A stretch of DNA of 57,375 nt. It comes from an uncultured Christensenellaceae bacterium. Lineage in GTDB: Bacteria; Bacillota; Clostridia; Christensenellales; Borkfalkiaceae. Numbering within the stretch: the stretch's first letter is position 1; every line of letters begins with the position of its first letter. The position numbers and the translations under genes were made by a program. Location of the stretch: contig CAJUOY010000012.1 in assembly GCA_910588645.1 (NCBI GenBank), positions 1 through 57,375 on the forward strand, given 5' to 3'. Below are positions 1-9,077 of this stretch, in pieces. The notes under the pieces were generated by a model, which worked only from the letters and a program-made list of their open reading frames with translations, had not been told where the DNA came from and made no database searches.

Positions 1-55
1 AAGACATCACCCTTTCACGGTGGTAACATGGGTTCGATTCCCGTACGGGTCACCA
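1..55 (+). tRNA. tRNA-Glu (anticodon TTC), 3' part
   Basis: The sequence opens inside a tRNA. A five-pair anticodon stem (tcacc/ggtgg, first pair G-U) encloses the loop CTTTCAC, whose middle bases TTC read glutamate codons. A T arm (GGGTTCGATTCCC), the 3' half of the acceptor stem and an encoded CCA end follow. The 5' acceptor and most of the D arm lie before the window. Confidence 0.9.
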
Positions 56-60
56 GACAA

Positions 61-98
61 AACCCAACAGAACTTTTAAAAGTTCTGTTGGGTTTTTA
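61..98 (+). terminator. Intrinsic terminator after tRNA-Glu
   Basis: A perfect 17-bp inverted repeat (61-77 with 78-94) is followed by TTTT and further T-rich sequence. It sits 5 bases after the tRNA CCA end. Confidence 0.9.
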
Positions 99-164
99 TT
101 TTAGTTTATAGAAATAAAAATATGGTGATATGAAACCTGTGGCGCGGATACAAAAATCTAAATA

Positions 165-203
165 TAAAAATCGTTCGGGCAAAATTGTCCGAACGATTTT
201 TTT
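165..203 (-). terminator. Intrinsic terminator of the GH3 operon
   Basis: A hairpin with arms aatcgttcgg/ccgaacgatt has an A-run on one side and a T-run on the other, so it can act in both directions. It lies just past the stop codon at 212 and should end the leftward three-gene glycosidase operon. Confidence 0.85.
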
Positions 204-211
204 AATTCTTT

Positions 212-3067
212 TTAAGCTGCTTCAGAAAGGTCTGTTTCTTCCGTAACGCTCTCTTTGATTTCACTAACCGCCTTACGTACCGCAAATACTCCCCACACAG
301 TCAGTCCTGCTACAGCAAGTATTCCCGCCGCGGAGAACAGCCATACCCACAGAGGAGGCAGATAGTGATCGACGGGCGCGTTCATCGCGCTGCTGTCGGA
401 AACCATATACAGAACGTTCTTTGCCGCACGGCGAAGCATTGTAACGTCGCCGGGGTTACTTTCGTTAAAGTTAGTCCAGAACTGATCGGCAGTGAGATTT
501 AGATCTCCGCCCGCATAGATCATCTGCTTGGGATCCATATAATAGGAACTTGAAGTGTTGAAGTCGCATATTACGGCGCCCTTAAAACCCCACTCCTCTC
601 TTAAAACTTCGGTTATGAGCCTGTAATCGCCGCCGGTCCATTTTGTGCCCAATCTGTTGAAAGACGACATCAGTCCGCGAGTTTTGCCTTCCTTTACCGC
701 AATTTCGAACGGTTTAAGATATATTTCACGCAGAGATTGTTCGGTTAACCAAGTGCATAAACCCTGACGCGACGTTTCCTGATCGTTTGCGACAAAATGC
801 TTTATGTAACAATACAGTCCCTTGGAGGCCGCGCCGCGGATCTCCGCCGCCGCCATCTTGCCCGAAAGGAAACCGTCCTCCGAGAAGTACTCGCCGTTAC
901 GCCCGCCGAACGGCGTTCTGTGAATATTCGCGCCGGGCGCATACCAGCCGCTGAAAGGGACTTTATCCGTCTCGTCCCCTCCTCTCAGTCCTTCGTCTCC
1001 GACGCATTCGCCCATCCTGTAAACGAGGTCTGTATTCCAGGTTGAAGCTAGTATAACTTCGGAAGCGTAAGCGCACGTTCTGGGTTTACCGCCTATGAAA
1101 TTGGTAAATCCGTAAGGGCCGTCGCCGTCAACCGTCTTGACTTTGCCTATATGCAGAATACTGTTGGTCTGGAAAGCGCCGTGATTGTAGAGGCTTGCCA
1201 TTTCCGAAACTGTCAACGAATCTAGCAGTTCATCCCAACGCTCGTCCTTAAACCCTTCATAATCCTCCATATAAATGAGCTGGAACATATCCAAATCGGT
1301 TTTCTTTCCCGTCTTAGGTCTTTCCTGATACTCGTTGGGATTATTAGTGGTGCGGTCGTTGAGTTGGTTTATAAACGCGTTATCAACAGCACGTTCCGCG
1401 TCCGTTCTTGCGGAAGGCTTTGTTCCTTCCCAGTTGTTACGGGATAAGACGGAACCCAGCTGATCGTCCGCGTCGTCGAATCTGTTTACTACCGGTGTAC
1501 CGGTGACGGGATCGACGTTATAAACGATGTCCTCCCTGACATAGCCGCTGAAAGTATCGTACTCATCGTGCGCGTCCTTTCCCACCGTAAATATGTACGG
1601 ACGAGTATCCGCTTCGATTTCATAACCCTTTCCGTTTCTGCCGTTTGCATCGTTATAGTCGTAAGATGCAAAATCATAGGGATCTATTTCTATTTCAACC
1701 GTCTTACTTTGTCCTGCACGTATCACTTCCGTCTTGGCAAAGCCCACAAGTACTTTATGCGCCTTTTCGATACCGCCGGGCGTATAGGGCGCCGTTGCGT
1801 ATATCTGTACAACGTCTTTACCGTCCGTAGATCCCGTGTTATGCACGTTGACCTTTACGGTGATTTTTTCGCCTTTTTTAATTTCTTCTCCGTCTATCTC
1901 GTCTTTATTTACAATAGTCTGCGAGAACTTAGTGTATGATTTACCGTAACCGAAGGGATAGACTACGTTAGTATCGTACCAGGCCGAATCGTTCAACCCT
2001 CTTGTCTCATAGTAGCGGTAACCCACATAAATGCCCTCTTCGTAGTCAACAAAATTGAAATACTTTGCAGCGCCGTTGACCGTATATACGTTTCCGTCCG
2101 CCTTGCCGTTATCGCCGAAGTTTTTTGCGGCGGGAGCTTCCATAAAATCGGCCGCCCAGGTATCCACCGTACGTCCGGAAGGATTTACTTCGCCGTTCAG
2201 TATTTTGCCGAGGGCGTTCATACCCGAATTACCGGGACCGCCTACATACAGAGCCGCGTCTATTTTACCGTAGGTTCCGTCCTCGGCCCAGCCGAATTCC
2301 ATAATGGAAAGCGAATTTACAAGTACGATAACTTTTCCGAATCCCGCTTTCGTGACCTGCCTTACAAGCTCCTGCTCGTTGGGATCGAGTTCGAGATAAT
2401 GCCTTGAAGAGTCGTCGCCCGATATTCTCGGAAGATCCCAACCCTCGCCGCCTATACGGGACAGGACAATTATTGCCGCGTGATTATAATCGGAATAGCT
2501 CCTTGTGACGTCGTCCGTATAATACGAATAGGGCGTTTCCGCCGTAGCCAAAACCTGTACGCCCGTCTCTATCGAGGGATTTCCGTCGCGAGCGGGGCCT
2601 GAACGCGAATTGTTGTTATAGAAAGCTTCAAGCACCTCGTTTACTTTAAAATCCGCGTTTCTTAAACTCTTGTAAATAGATATGGCGTTATCGTTGTTTG
2701 TGCCGCCCGAACCCGAGCCGTTATAAACAGGATTTACGGAGTTTTTACCGAAAACGCTGATTTTAGCGCCCTTTTGCAACGGAAGCGCGGAGTTATCGTT
2801 TTTGAGAAGCACGAAGCCCTCTTCGCAAAGATCCTCGTTGAGTTCGTTTCCGCGGCGGATAGCGTCGTCCTTACTTACCGATGTGGGCTCGTAGAGCGCG
2901 CCGTATTCCGTATCCGCGTATATCGGTATTTCCCTGCCTATAGCGACTCTCAAAAAGTCGTAAAATATGCTGGAAACCACCGCGGCGATTATCATAAACG
3001 CTATCAGCGATACCGATACCGAAAACCATACGCGGAAGCCTTTCTTTTTAAATAATTTTTCAAACAT
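212..3067 (-). CDS. Membrane-anchored GH3 glycosidase with swapped domain order
   Basis: This 951-residue protein has a membrane helix near residues 14-36 and another near 905-930, so the enzyme body should lie outside the cell. The GH3 C-terminal alpha/beta domain comes first (SGSGGTNND motif near residue 117), then a fibronectin-like domain. The catalytic barrel is last. It contains KHFVANDQETSR and GFKGAVICDF, whose Asp835 matches the family nucleophile. This inverted order is known from rumen Butyrivibrio and Ruminococcus beta-glucosidases. The start has GGAG 7 bases upstream and follows the lipoprotein stop by 12 bases, so the two genes are co-transcribed. The substrate is probably a plant or host beta-glycoside; exact specificity cannot be read from the sequence. 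Confidence 0.9.
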   Translation of the reverse strand: MFEKLFKKKGFRVWFSVSVSLIAFMIIAAVVSSIFYDFLRVAIGREIPIYADTEYGALYEPTSVSKDDAIRRGNELNEDLCEEGFVLLKNDNSALPLQKGAKISVFGKNSVNPVYNGSGSGGTNNDNAISIYKSLRNADFKVNEVLEAFYNNNSRSGPARDGNPSIETGVQVLATAETPYSYYTDDVTRSYSDYNHAAIIVLSRIGGEGWDLPRISGDDSSRHYLELDPNEQELVRQVTKAGFGKVIVLVNSLSIMEFGWAEDGTYGKIDAALYVGGPGNSGMNALGKILNGEVNPSGRTVDTWAADFMEAPAAKNFGDNGKADGNVYTVNGAAKYFNFVDYEEGIYVGYRYYETRGLNDSAWYDTNVVYPFGYGKSYTKFSQTIVNKDEIDGEEIKKGEKITVKVNVHNTGSTDGKDVVQIYATAPYTPGGIEKAHKVLVGFAKTEVIRAGQSKTVEIEIDPYDFASYDYNDANGRNGKGYEIEADTRPYIFTVGKDAHDEYDTFSGYVREDIVYNVDPVTGTPVVNRFDDADDQLGSVLSRNNWEGTKPSARTDAERAVDNAFINQLNDRTTNNPNEYQERPKTGKKTDLDMFQLIYMEDYEGFKDERWDELLDSLTVSEMASLYNHGAFQTNSILHIGKVKTVDGDGPYGFTNFIGGKPRTCAYASEVILASTWNTDLVYRMGECVGDEGLRGGDETDKVPFSGWYAPGANIHRTPFGGRNGEYFSEDGFLSGKMAAAEIRGAASKGLYCYIKHFVANDQETSRQGLCTWLTEQSLREIYLKPFEIAVKEGKTRGLMSSFNRLGTKWTGGDYRLITEVLREEWGFKGAVICDFNTSSSYYMDPKQMIYAGGDLNLTADQFWTNFNESNPGDVTMLRRAAKNVLYMVSDSSAMNAPVDHYLPPLWVWLFSAAGILAVAGLTVWGVFAVRKAVSEIKESVTEETDLSEAA

Positions 3068-3079
3068 TTACTTTCTCCG

Positions 3080-4450
3080 TTATTCTTCGACAATACCTTC
3101 GTACTCGGTTTCGAAATCCCACCAGTCGAATCTTTCCGTCAAAAGATCGGGATAGGGCGTCCAGGAAAGTTTTGCCGTCGTAGTGATCTTAATGCAGTCG
3201 ATCAATGGCGCGGTAGCCGACACTTTGCCGCCGGCGGCGTTGCCGTCCGTACCGGTAAGAGGTTTTTTATTGGTTACGGTGAGCTTTACCGTATTTTCGC
3301 CCGCTTTGAGCGTGAGATTTTCACCGACCACAAAGTCCTGGAACTCTCTCTTTTCCGTCGTTGCCGTACCGGGAGTAATACCCTCAATACGTATTTCATT
3401 GTATTTCAAAGTTTCGTTGTTCAAAGCGACGGTAAAGTCCTTATTGTTTAAAACAACCGTATTTACAAGTTCGCCCGAAAGCCTAAGCTTCAAAGTCGCG
3501 TCCTTTACTTCCGTTTCTGAATTGAATACAAACGTGAGCGAGCAGCCTTCGAGATACATATAGCCGATCCAGAAGCCGTTGCTTGCGTTTGCCTTACCGC
3601 CGATGTCGTTCTGTATCATAGTGGGGCCTTCGGCCTCGCTTGAAAAGCCCGTGCCTTTGAGGGATGAAAAATCTGTAAGTTCCGCTTCGAACTTATAATT
3701 TTTGGGCCCGACGATCTCTTCCCAGCAGGCGAATATTTCTTTGTCGCCCGTGACCGACTTTTCAAAGTCGTACAGAGTGCCGCCCTCTCTATCTTCAAAC
3801 CAACCGATAAATTTGTACCCGCCGCGAACGGGATCTTCCGGTTTGATAATTTTCGAATTTTCTTCAACGGAAACGCTCTTGGATTCGGGCGCGCCGTCGT
3901 AATTGTAGTTGTACGTTACCGTGTAATAAGTAGCCTCTACGTTGGTCCATTTCGCGTAAATGGTCACGTCGTTATAGACGGCGGAATTAAAATCGTAGGG
4001 CTTGGTTCTGAGTTCGTCGGTAAACCAACCGTCGAAGGTATAACCCTCTCTTTCGGGATCGGCGGGTTTTGAGAATTTTTCTCCGTACTGAACATTTTCC
4101 CGTCTTACATTTTCGTCGTCCTCATTTACGGTAACTACGAAAGTCCTTATACTCCACTTTGCGCGCAGAGTGAGATCTTCCGTTACGGGTGTAGTAAATA
4201 CATACCCCTCGTCCTCGTCATCCGAATACCAGTATTCAAACGTGTAACCCGTGCGTTCGGGATCGGTTTCAGGCTCCGCAACCGCGGCGCCGTCGTCAAC
4301 GTCAACCGTATATGAGTCCCTTACGCCGTCGTTATAGTCGAATGTTACCGTGTGTGTTTTTGTCTCGACAGTCGGCGTACAGGCGGAACAAAACAGAACC
4401 AAAGCAGTCGCAACCGCAGCCAACATTGAAATTATACGTTTGATTTTCAT
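3080..4450 (-). CDS. Lipoprotein: InlB-type repeats plus CBM-like domain
   Basis: The 456-residue product has a signal peptide ending at a lipobox-like CSAC, so it is probably lipidated at the second Cys. Three Listeria/Bacteroides-type (InlB B) repeats follow, recognisable from GYTFEYWYSD, GYTFDGWFTD and GYKFIGWFED, each ending in a K/CW motif. The last ~190 residues look like a beta-sandwich carbohydrate-binding module of the CBM6/CBM35 type (FEAELTDFSS start, LKAGENTVKLTV near the end). No catalytic motif is visible. It lies between two GH3 genes in one operon, so it probably holds glycan at the cell surface for them. The CBM assignment is by pattern only. Confidence 0.75.
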   Translation of the reverse strand: MKIKRIISMLAAVATALVLFCSACTPTVETKTHTVTFDYNDGVRDSYTVDVDDGAAVAEPETDPERTGYTFEYWYSDDEDEGYVFTTPVTEDLTLRAKWSIRTFVVTVNEDDENVRRENVQYGEKFSKPADPEREGYTFDGWFTDELRTKPYDFNSAVYNDVTIYAKWTNVEATYYTVTYNYNYDGAPESKSVSVEENSKIIKPEDPVRGGYKFIGWFEDREGGTLYDFEKSVTGDKEIFACWEEIVGPKNYKFEAELTDFSSLKGTGFSSEAEGPTMIQNDIGGKANASNGFWIGYMYLEGCSLTFVFNSETEVKDATLKLRLSGELVNTVVLNNKDFTVALNNETLKYNEIRIEGITPGTATTEKREFQDFVVGENLTLKAGENTVKLTVTNKKPLTGTDGNAAGGKVSATAPLIDCIKITTTAKLSWTPYPDLLTERFDWWDFETEYEGIVEE

Positions 4451-4489
4451 AATACCTCTGAATTTATGTCTGATACTTTACGGAAGTAT

Positions 4490-4542
4490 GGAAGCGGATC
4501 AAATCCGCCTCCATATCGTTCCGTCATAGTTGCCTTGGCAAC
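4490..4542 (-). other. Two stem-loops between co-transcribed genes
   Basis: A 10-bp stem with one mismatch (4490-4499 with 4503-4512) and a short stem GTTGC/GCAAC (4529-4542) fill the 101-base gap between the large GH3 gene and the lipoprotein gene. No T-run follows on the minus strand, so they look like mRNA-processing or stability elements, not a terminator. Confidence 0.45.
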
Positions 4543-4551
4543 TTCAAGCCA

Positions 4552-7500
4552 TTATTTATTGTTCTTTCTTCTGCGGATCGCAACCGTAGCTACGAAAGCG
4601 CCTGCAAGCAGTACGGGAACGGCTATCGAAAGAGCGTTCAATCTTCCGTTGCAACCGCCGCCCTCTGCGCCGTCCGCGCCCTTGACAATTCCTGCGTCCA
4701 AAGTTGATCCGTCAGTCAGCGTAAGAATGAGATGTCCTTCGTCGTTGATGGTAGCGTTCTTTATGCCCACGCCGTCAAGACCGTTCGTTCCGTTGCTGCC
4801 GTCCGTTCCGTTTTCACCCTTTAATTCGGATACGGCTATTACGTCAAGCCAGTTCTCGCCGTCTTCGCTGTATTGAAGCATACCTTCGTGTACACGGTAA
4901 GAGGGGCCTGCGGGAGCCTTTTCAGTCCACTTAGCATAGAAGCTTGTAGCCCCCGTAATGGGCTTTGTGAAATCGGCCGCCGTCGTGCATTCCGCGTCGG
5001 TATACCAGCCTGCAAACTCGTAACCCTCTCTTACGGGTGCCGTTTCGGGAGCGGTAACCGTAGCGTTGGGATTTACTTCCACGGAAGTGTTTGCTGAATC
5101 CTGATAGTTTCCGTCGAACGTAACCGTATGCGTGTCCTTGGCCTCTACGGTAAGCGTTGCGTCGTATTCGTATTTATTATTCACGATAAATTTAACTTCG
5201 AACGTTCCTGCCTCGGTTGCGGTGCCCGTAATACGTCCGTCCGCTTCCACGTTAAGCCCTGCGGGAAGAGCCGAACCGTCCGCCACTCTGCAAGCCGATA
5301 CAGATTTGACCGCCGCGTCTTCTACAAGTTCTATCTGTCCGTCGAAGGGAATGCCCTGAGTACCGGTAAAAGTCTTATCTTTGAATGCGGACGTAATTAT
5401 TATTTTAACGTTTATATCCGCGCTTCTGAGGTAATCCTTTGTTACCCACATAGTGAAGTCGTATTCGCCTGCAACGAGAGCGTCATACAGCGAATCGCCG
5501 CCCATATGCCAATCAAATCCCGGAAGTATCGTATACCATTCCGAACCGCGATCGCATCCGCCTACCGTGTCTCCGCTGATAAACATTCTGTTATAGCCTT
5601 TGGGTTCTCTGGGGCCTAAGCCGAGCCAGGTGTATCCGTCCGCGCCCTGTTTGATAGTTACGACGTTTTCCGAAGTCACAACCGCGTTGTCGTTGTCGTC
5701 GGTATTGATCTTCAATACGCTCTCGTCTATTGGAGTTACGGTTTTCATTCCGTTGGAATTGGCAACCGAGTAAAGCATACGCTGAGCGGTCATTCTTACC
5801 GCATAGTACAGCGTGGGGCTGGTCTCGCCCTTAACTTCGGGAAGGTTCTTTTCCGCGTTCCAAGTACCTTCAACTTTGCCGGTAGGCTCGTTGGTATAGA
5901 TACCGAGGGGAACGGCCTGACTGCGGACTATAAGTCCCGCGGGCCAACGACTGTCGCCGTAAGCGTCGGTGATTATAGCGCCCTTGAAACCCCATTCTTC
6001 TGTAAGAAGCTTGACGGTGAGGTTGTAATTCATACAAGCTCCTACGCCGCCTACGTTGTTGAACGAGCACATAACGCCCGTCGCGCCGCCCTTCTTGGTG
6101 GCAATTTCGAATACTTTGAGATAAATTTCACGCATCGTCTGCTCGTCTGCCCAGGTAAGCACGCCGTGACGGCTCTCTTCCTGATTGTTAAGCGCGAAGT
6201 GTTTCATATAGGTTACAACGCCCTTGGACGCCGCGCCCTTTATGGAACCGGCCGCCATATTACCCGCAAGAGTTGCGTCTTCCGAATAATATTCGTAGTT
6301 TCTTCCGCCGAAAGGCGAACGATGAATGTTGAGTCCGGGGCCGTACCAACCGGTTATTCCCTGATTGATTGCGTGATCGCCTATAAGTTCGCCGTATATT
6401 TCCGCAAGATCTACGTTCCAGGTGGAAGCGATATTTATACCGGAGGCAAAATTCATACAGGAATAAGTCTGCGTACCTATCTGCGCGGGGCCGTCGTTGT
6501 CGACCGTTGCGGGCTTGCCGATAGCGTCTATCGCGGGAGTGCGGAAATTGCCGTCGCTGACTATGGTAGCCATTTCGTCCCAGGTAAGCTGATCCATAAA
6601 GATATTCCAGGCCTCTTCGCCGGTCTTGCCGACAAACGCCTTAACCTTTGTATCCTTATCGGTGAGCGCAACCTTGCTCGTATAGTCGATACCGATCAAA
6701 TCCTGCAACAAAATTTCGGTATTCCAGCCCGCGTTTCTGTTGTTTGCAGGATCGTTTTCCTGAGTCCAGCCGAGAGCCAAGATCTCTTCCGCCGTCTTGT
6801 AGTAGGGATCGCTGTCCTTGTCCTTATCGGACGTGTAACGCGAATTCTGAGAATCGAGATAAGCAATCGCGGCATCGCTGAACGTTACGTCGCCCACACA
6901 TTCGGGGAAGGTAGCGACAAAGCCGTTTACCGTCGTCTCTACGCCCTCTACCGTCTTTTTCTGTGAAGCGCGGCTCATAGTTACAAGCCCCGAACCATCC
7001 GCGGTGTACTTTGTGCGATCGGTATTGAACCAGTCGTTATTGGAGAACAGGTTCTCAATGGGAGTATTCGTCGCGCTGTCGTAATCATAGTCGGTACGAG
7101 TCTTATGATCGTACTCGAAGCTGTCTATAACTTCATGCGAATTTGCTTTCAAAGCGATTTCGTATATACCCGCTTCGAGCTCGTAACCCGTATGTCCGTT
7201 TTCGTCGTCGTTTGCATTGTCGTAGTCGTAAGAAGCCATATCACGCTTATCGAACGAAAGCGTCACCACCTGGCTCTCGTTTACAGCAAGCTCCTTGGTC
7301 TTTGCAAAAGCCGCAAGGTTTGCGGACGCCTTTTCTATACCTCCGTCGGTATAGGGAGGATTGTAGTACGCCTGAACTACGTCCTTACCGGGCATACTTC
7401 CGACGTTCTTGACTTCGACCTGGAATGAAATGGTCTCGCCGTCCGTCTTTTCCGAACCCTCAACTATTTTCTGCTCGAACTGAGAGTAAGACATACCGTA

Positions 7501-8685
7501 ACCGAAGGGGTATACGACGCCGTTGGTAAGGTTATAATATCTGTCGCTCACGCCTGCGGGTAGGTCGGTTTCGCCTGCCGCAAGCTCGGGCGCGGTAGCG
7601 TCGAAATAGCCGTTCTCCGCTGCCGTTTCGTAGAACTTGTACCCCACGTAAATACCTTCCGTATAGTCGATGCTTACGTACTTGGTCTTTTCCCCGTCGT
7701 CGTTGAGCACGCTGTAATGGGGCTTACCGTCCTCAAAGTTCTGGCTGTTGTTATAGTAATTCTTCCAGGTGGGATCCTTGGTAATGTCGACCGCCCAGGT
7801 ATCAGTAATTCTTCCCGAAGGATTGACAGTACCCGTGAGCAGTTCGCCGATTGCGAGGAATCCGTTGAAGCCGGGATAACCTATCCACATAATAGCGTCG
7901 ATATCGTCGTCGTATTGAAGATCTGCAATTTCGACGGGCATAGTCGTGTTAAGAAGAATTACGACCTTGCCGAATTTTTCTTTGGCGTATGAAATGAGTT
8001 CCTTCTCGCCCTCGTTGAGTTGCAGATAATGCTCGCCGGGTTTGGCGTCGAATACTTTCAGCGATTCGTCGGGATCCTGCAACCTGAGGCCGTCATATCC
8101 TTCGCAGCCAACGCGGGTTATAGTTATTATTGCCGCGTCATTGTAGTTGGGAATTGATTTTTCCGCCTTCTTTATGTAATTGAGGTTAGGTCCGCGGCGG
8201 GTGTTAATTCCCTTTGCATTTTCACCCTCGTCCACGTAATAACTGAACTCGTCATACAAGCCCTTCATTACGGGATTAAAATTTATGTTGTTGTTTGCAA
8301 AACTTTCGTAAATAGTGTTGGGATTAGTACCGCTTGTGGAATGTGTGAAAGCGTGCAATGCAGATATCATATAGTTTTCGGTTGCACCGAAATATCCCGC
8401 TATCGTGTTGCTTATCGAGTGGAACACCGTTACGTCTCTCTGTCCTTTTTGAAGGGGAAGAGCATTGTTATTGTTCTTCAAAAGAACCGCGCTCTCTTCA
8501 GCGATCTGCATATTGAGTTCTTTTGAAGCTTTAAGCATTTTGTCTGCGCTTGTAGAGCTCGAATAAGCTGCCGCAGGTAAAAACGAAGCTGTGTTCAAAG
8601 CTATGGGAAGAACCATTGCGGCGCTCAGAGCTACCGCCGCCGCGCCTATCCCTACTTTTTTAACTAATCTTTTTTTAATCACCAA
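4552..8685 (-). CDS. Large secreted GH3 glycosidase, multidomain surface protein
   Basis: This 1377-residue protein starts with a signal peptide (positive MVIKKRLVKK, then a hydrophobic stretch to ~40). It has the same swapped GH3 order as its operon partner: C-domain and fibronectin-like domain first, barrel later. The barrel carries GPGLNIHRSPFGGRN, KHFALNNQEESR and GFKGAIITDA, with Asp907 as likely nucleophile. After the enzyme come a putative Ig/cadherin-like domain (GTATEAGTFEVKF), an InlB-type repeat (GYEFAGWYTD), a short Gly-rich collagen-like stretch and a C-terminal GGCNG-helix-RRRK anchor. The start is a TTG at 8685 with AGGAG 6 bases upstream; GTG at 8682 is an alternative. It is the first gene of the operon. 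Confidence 0.9.
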   Translation of the reverse strand: MVIKKRLVKKVGIGAAAVALSAAMVLPIALNTASFLPAAAYSSSTSADKMLKASKELNMQIAEESAVLLKNNNNALPLQKGQRDVTVFHSISNTIAGYFGATENYMISALHAFTHSTSGTNPNTIYESFANNNINFNPVMKGLYDEFSYYVDEGENAKGINTRRGPNLNYIKKAEKSIPNYNDAAIITITRVGCEGYDGLRLQDPDESLKVFDAKPGEHYLQLNEGEKELISYAKEKFGKVVILLNTTMPVEIADLQYDDDIDAIMWIGYPGFNGFLAIGELLTGTVNPSGRITDTWAVDITKDPTWKNYYNNSQNFEDGKPHYSVLNDDGEKTKYVSIDYTEGIYVGYKFYETAAENGYFDATAPELAAGETDLPAGVSDRYYNLTNGVVYPFGYGMSYSQFEQKIVEGSEKTDGETISFQVEVKNVGSMPGKDVVQAYYNPPYTDGGIEKASANLAAFAKTKELAVNESQVVTLSFDKRDMASYDYDNANDDENGHTGYELEAGIYEIALKANSHEVIDSFEYDHKTRTDYDYDSATNTPIENLFSNNDWFNTDRTKYTADGSGLVTMSRASQKKTVEGVETTVNGFVATFPECVGDVTFSDAAIAYLDSQNSRYTSDKDKDSDPYYKTAEEILALGWTQENDPANNRNAGWNTEILLQDLIGIDYTSKVALTDKDTKVKAFVGKTGEEAWNIFMDQLTWDEMATIVSDGNFRTPAIDAIGKPATVDNDGPAQIGTQTYSCMNFASGINIASTWNVDLAEIYGELIGDHAINQGITGWYGPGLNIHRSPFGGRNYEYYSEDATLAGNMAAGSIKGAASKGVVTYMKHFALNNQEESRHGVLTWADEQTMREIYLKVFEIATKKGGATGVMCSFNNVGGVGACMNYNLTVKLLTEEWGFKGAIITDAYGDSRWPAGLIVRSQAVPLGIYTNEPTGKVEGTWNAEKNLPEVKGETSPTLYYAVRMTAQRMLYSVANSNGMKTVTPIDESVLKINTDDNDNAVVTSENVVTIKQGADGYTWLGLGPREPKGYNRMFISGDTVGGCDRGSEWYTILPGFDWHMGGDSLYDALVAGEYDFTMWVTKDYLRSADINVKIIITSAFKDKTFTGTQGIPFDGQIELVEDAAVKSVSACRVADGSALPAGLNVEADGRITGTATEAGTFEVKFIVNNKYEYDATLTVEAKDTHTVTFDGNYQDSANTSVEVNPNATVTAPETAPVREGYEFAGWYTDAECTTAADFTKPITGATSFYAKWTEKAPAGPSYRVHEGMLQYSEDGENWLDVIAVSELKGENGTDGSNGTNGLDGVGIKNATINDEGHLILTLTDGSTLDAGIVKGADGAEGGGCNGRLNALSIAVPVLLAGAFVATVAIRRRKNNK

Positions 8686-8715
8686 TTTATTCTCCTCTTT
8701 TCATCTTTCAGTGAT

Positions 8716-8771
8716 TTTTCCGAAACCCTTGCGGATTCCCATTGTTCCTAATCCTTGACGGATTTCGGAAA
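8716..8771 (-). repeat. Inverted repeat in the GH3 operon leader
   Basis: TTTCCGAAA (8717-8725) and TTTCGGAAA (8763-8771) are exact inverted copies about 37 bases apart. They would fold into a hairpin in the leader RNA of the GH3 operon, ending about 30 bases before the start codon. Its role is unknown; it could be an RNA element or a protein-binding site. Confidence 0.5.
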
Positions 8772-8860
8772 GTGACGTTGTTCCTAAAACTTTTCCCCTT
8801 ACCTCCTTTGATTTTTTCTTTGCCGGGATACAATTCCTCAGCTTGATTACAGCAACATAA

Positions 8861-8906
8861 TAACGCCGAATGCGAATTTTTGAAAAAATTGGTACATTCG
8901 GCGTTA
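8861..8906. repeat. Perfect 12-bp inverted repeat, operator-like
   Basis: TAACGCCGAATG (8861-8872) and CATTCGGCGTTA (8895-8906) pair perfectly around 22 bases. The loop itself contains a nearly palindromic A/T run. It lies between the MarR-type gene and the glycosidase operon, overlapping a possible leftward promoter, so an operator for the adjacent regulator is a reasonable guess. Confidence 0.55.
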
Positions 8907-9018
8907 AATTCGGTAAAAGCGGTCAAAAGATAATAAATAACACTTAATGTGACGACATATCGGTTTGAAGAACCAAATTGTTATTCGTTGACTGATACGG
9001 CGTGATTATTTCAAAAAT

Positions 9019-9047
9019 TTGACATATTACGATAATTGTTATATAAT
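9019..9047 (+). promoter_or_regulatory. Consensus sigma-A promoter for the MarR-type gene
   Basis: TTGACA (9019-9024), a 17-base spacer and TATAAT (9042-9047) match the housekeeping consensus perfectly. Transcription should begin near 9054, downstream of an ATG-like codon at 9036, which decides the gene start in favour of the TTG at 9078. Confidence 0.9.
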
Positions 9048-9077
9048 AAAAAACGACAACACGCGGGAGGAACAGAC

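Larger units (their letters stand above)
8686..9018. promoter_or_regulatory. Divergent regulatory region and GH3 operon leader
   Basis: This non-coding stretch separates the GH3 operon (leftward) from the MarR-type gene (rightward). It holds two strong inverted repeats (annotated separately) and, on the minus strand, an AAAGGAGG ribosome-site-like sequence near 8807-8815 that no start codon follows at a usable distance. A possible leftward promoter is TTTCAA, 17 bases, TATTAT overlapping the right-hand part of the 8861-8906 repeat, but it is weak. I see no convincing gene here. Confidence 0.5.

Noticed and set aside
4490..4542. Rho-independent terminator between the large GH3 gene and the lipoprotein gene
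   Set aside because: No T-run follows on the transcribed strand, and the downstream genes lack a clear promoter of their own.
6166..6966. A 266-codon rightward frame inside the large GH3 gene
   Set aside because: Antisense shadow of a well-conserved glycosidase; no recognisable domain and no ribosome site.
8708..8926. A 72-codon leftward frame upstream of the large GH3 gene
   Set aside because: It runs through both inverted repeats, has no ribosome site at its start and no protein-like pattern.
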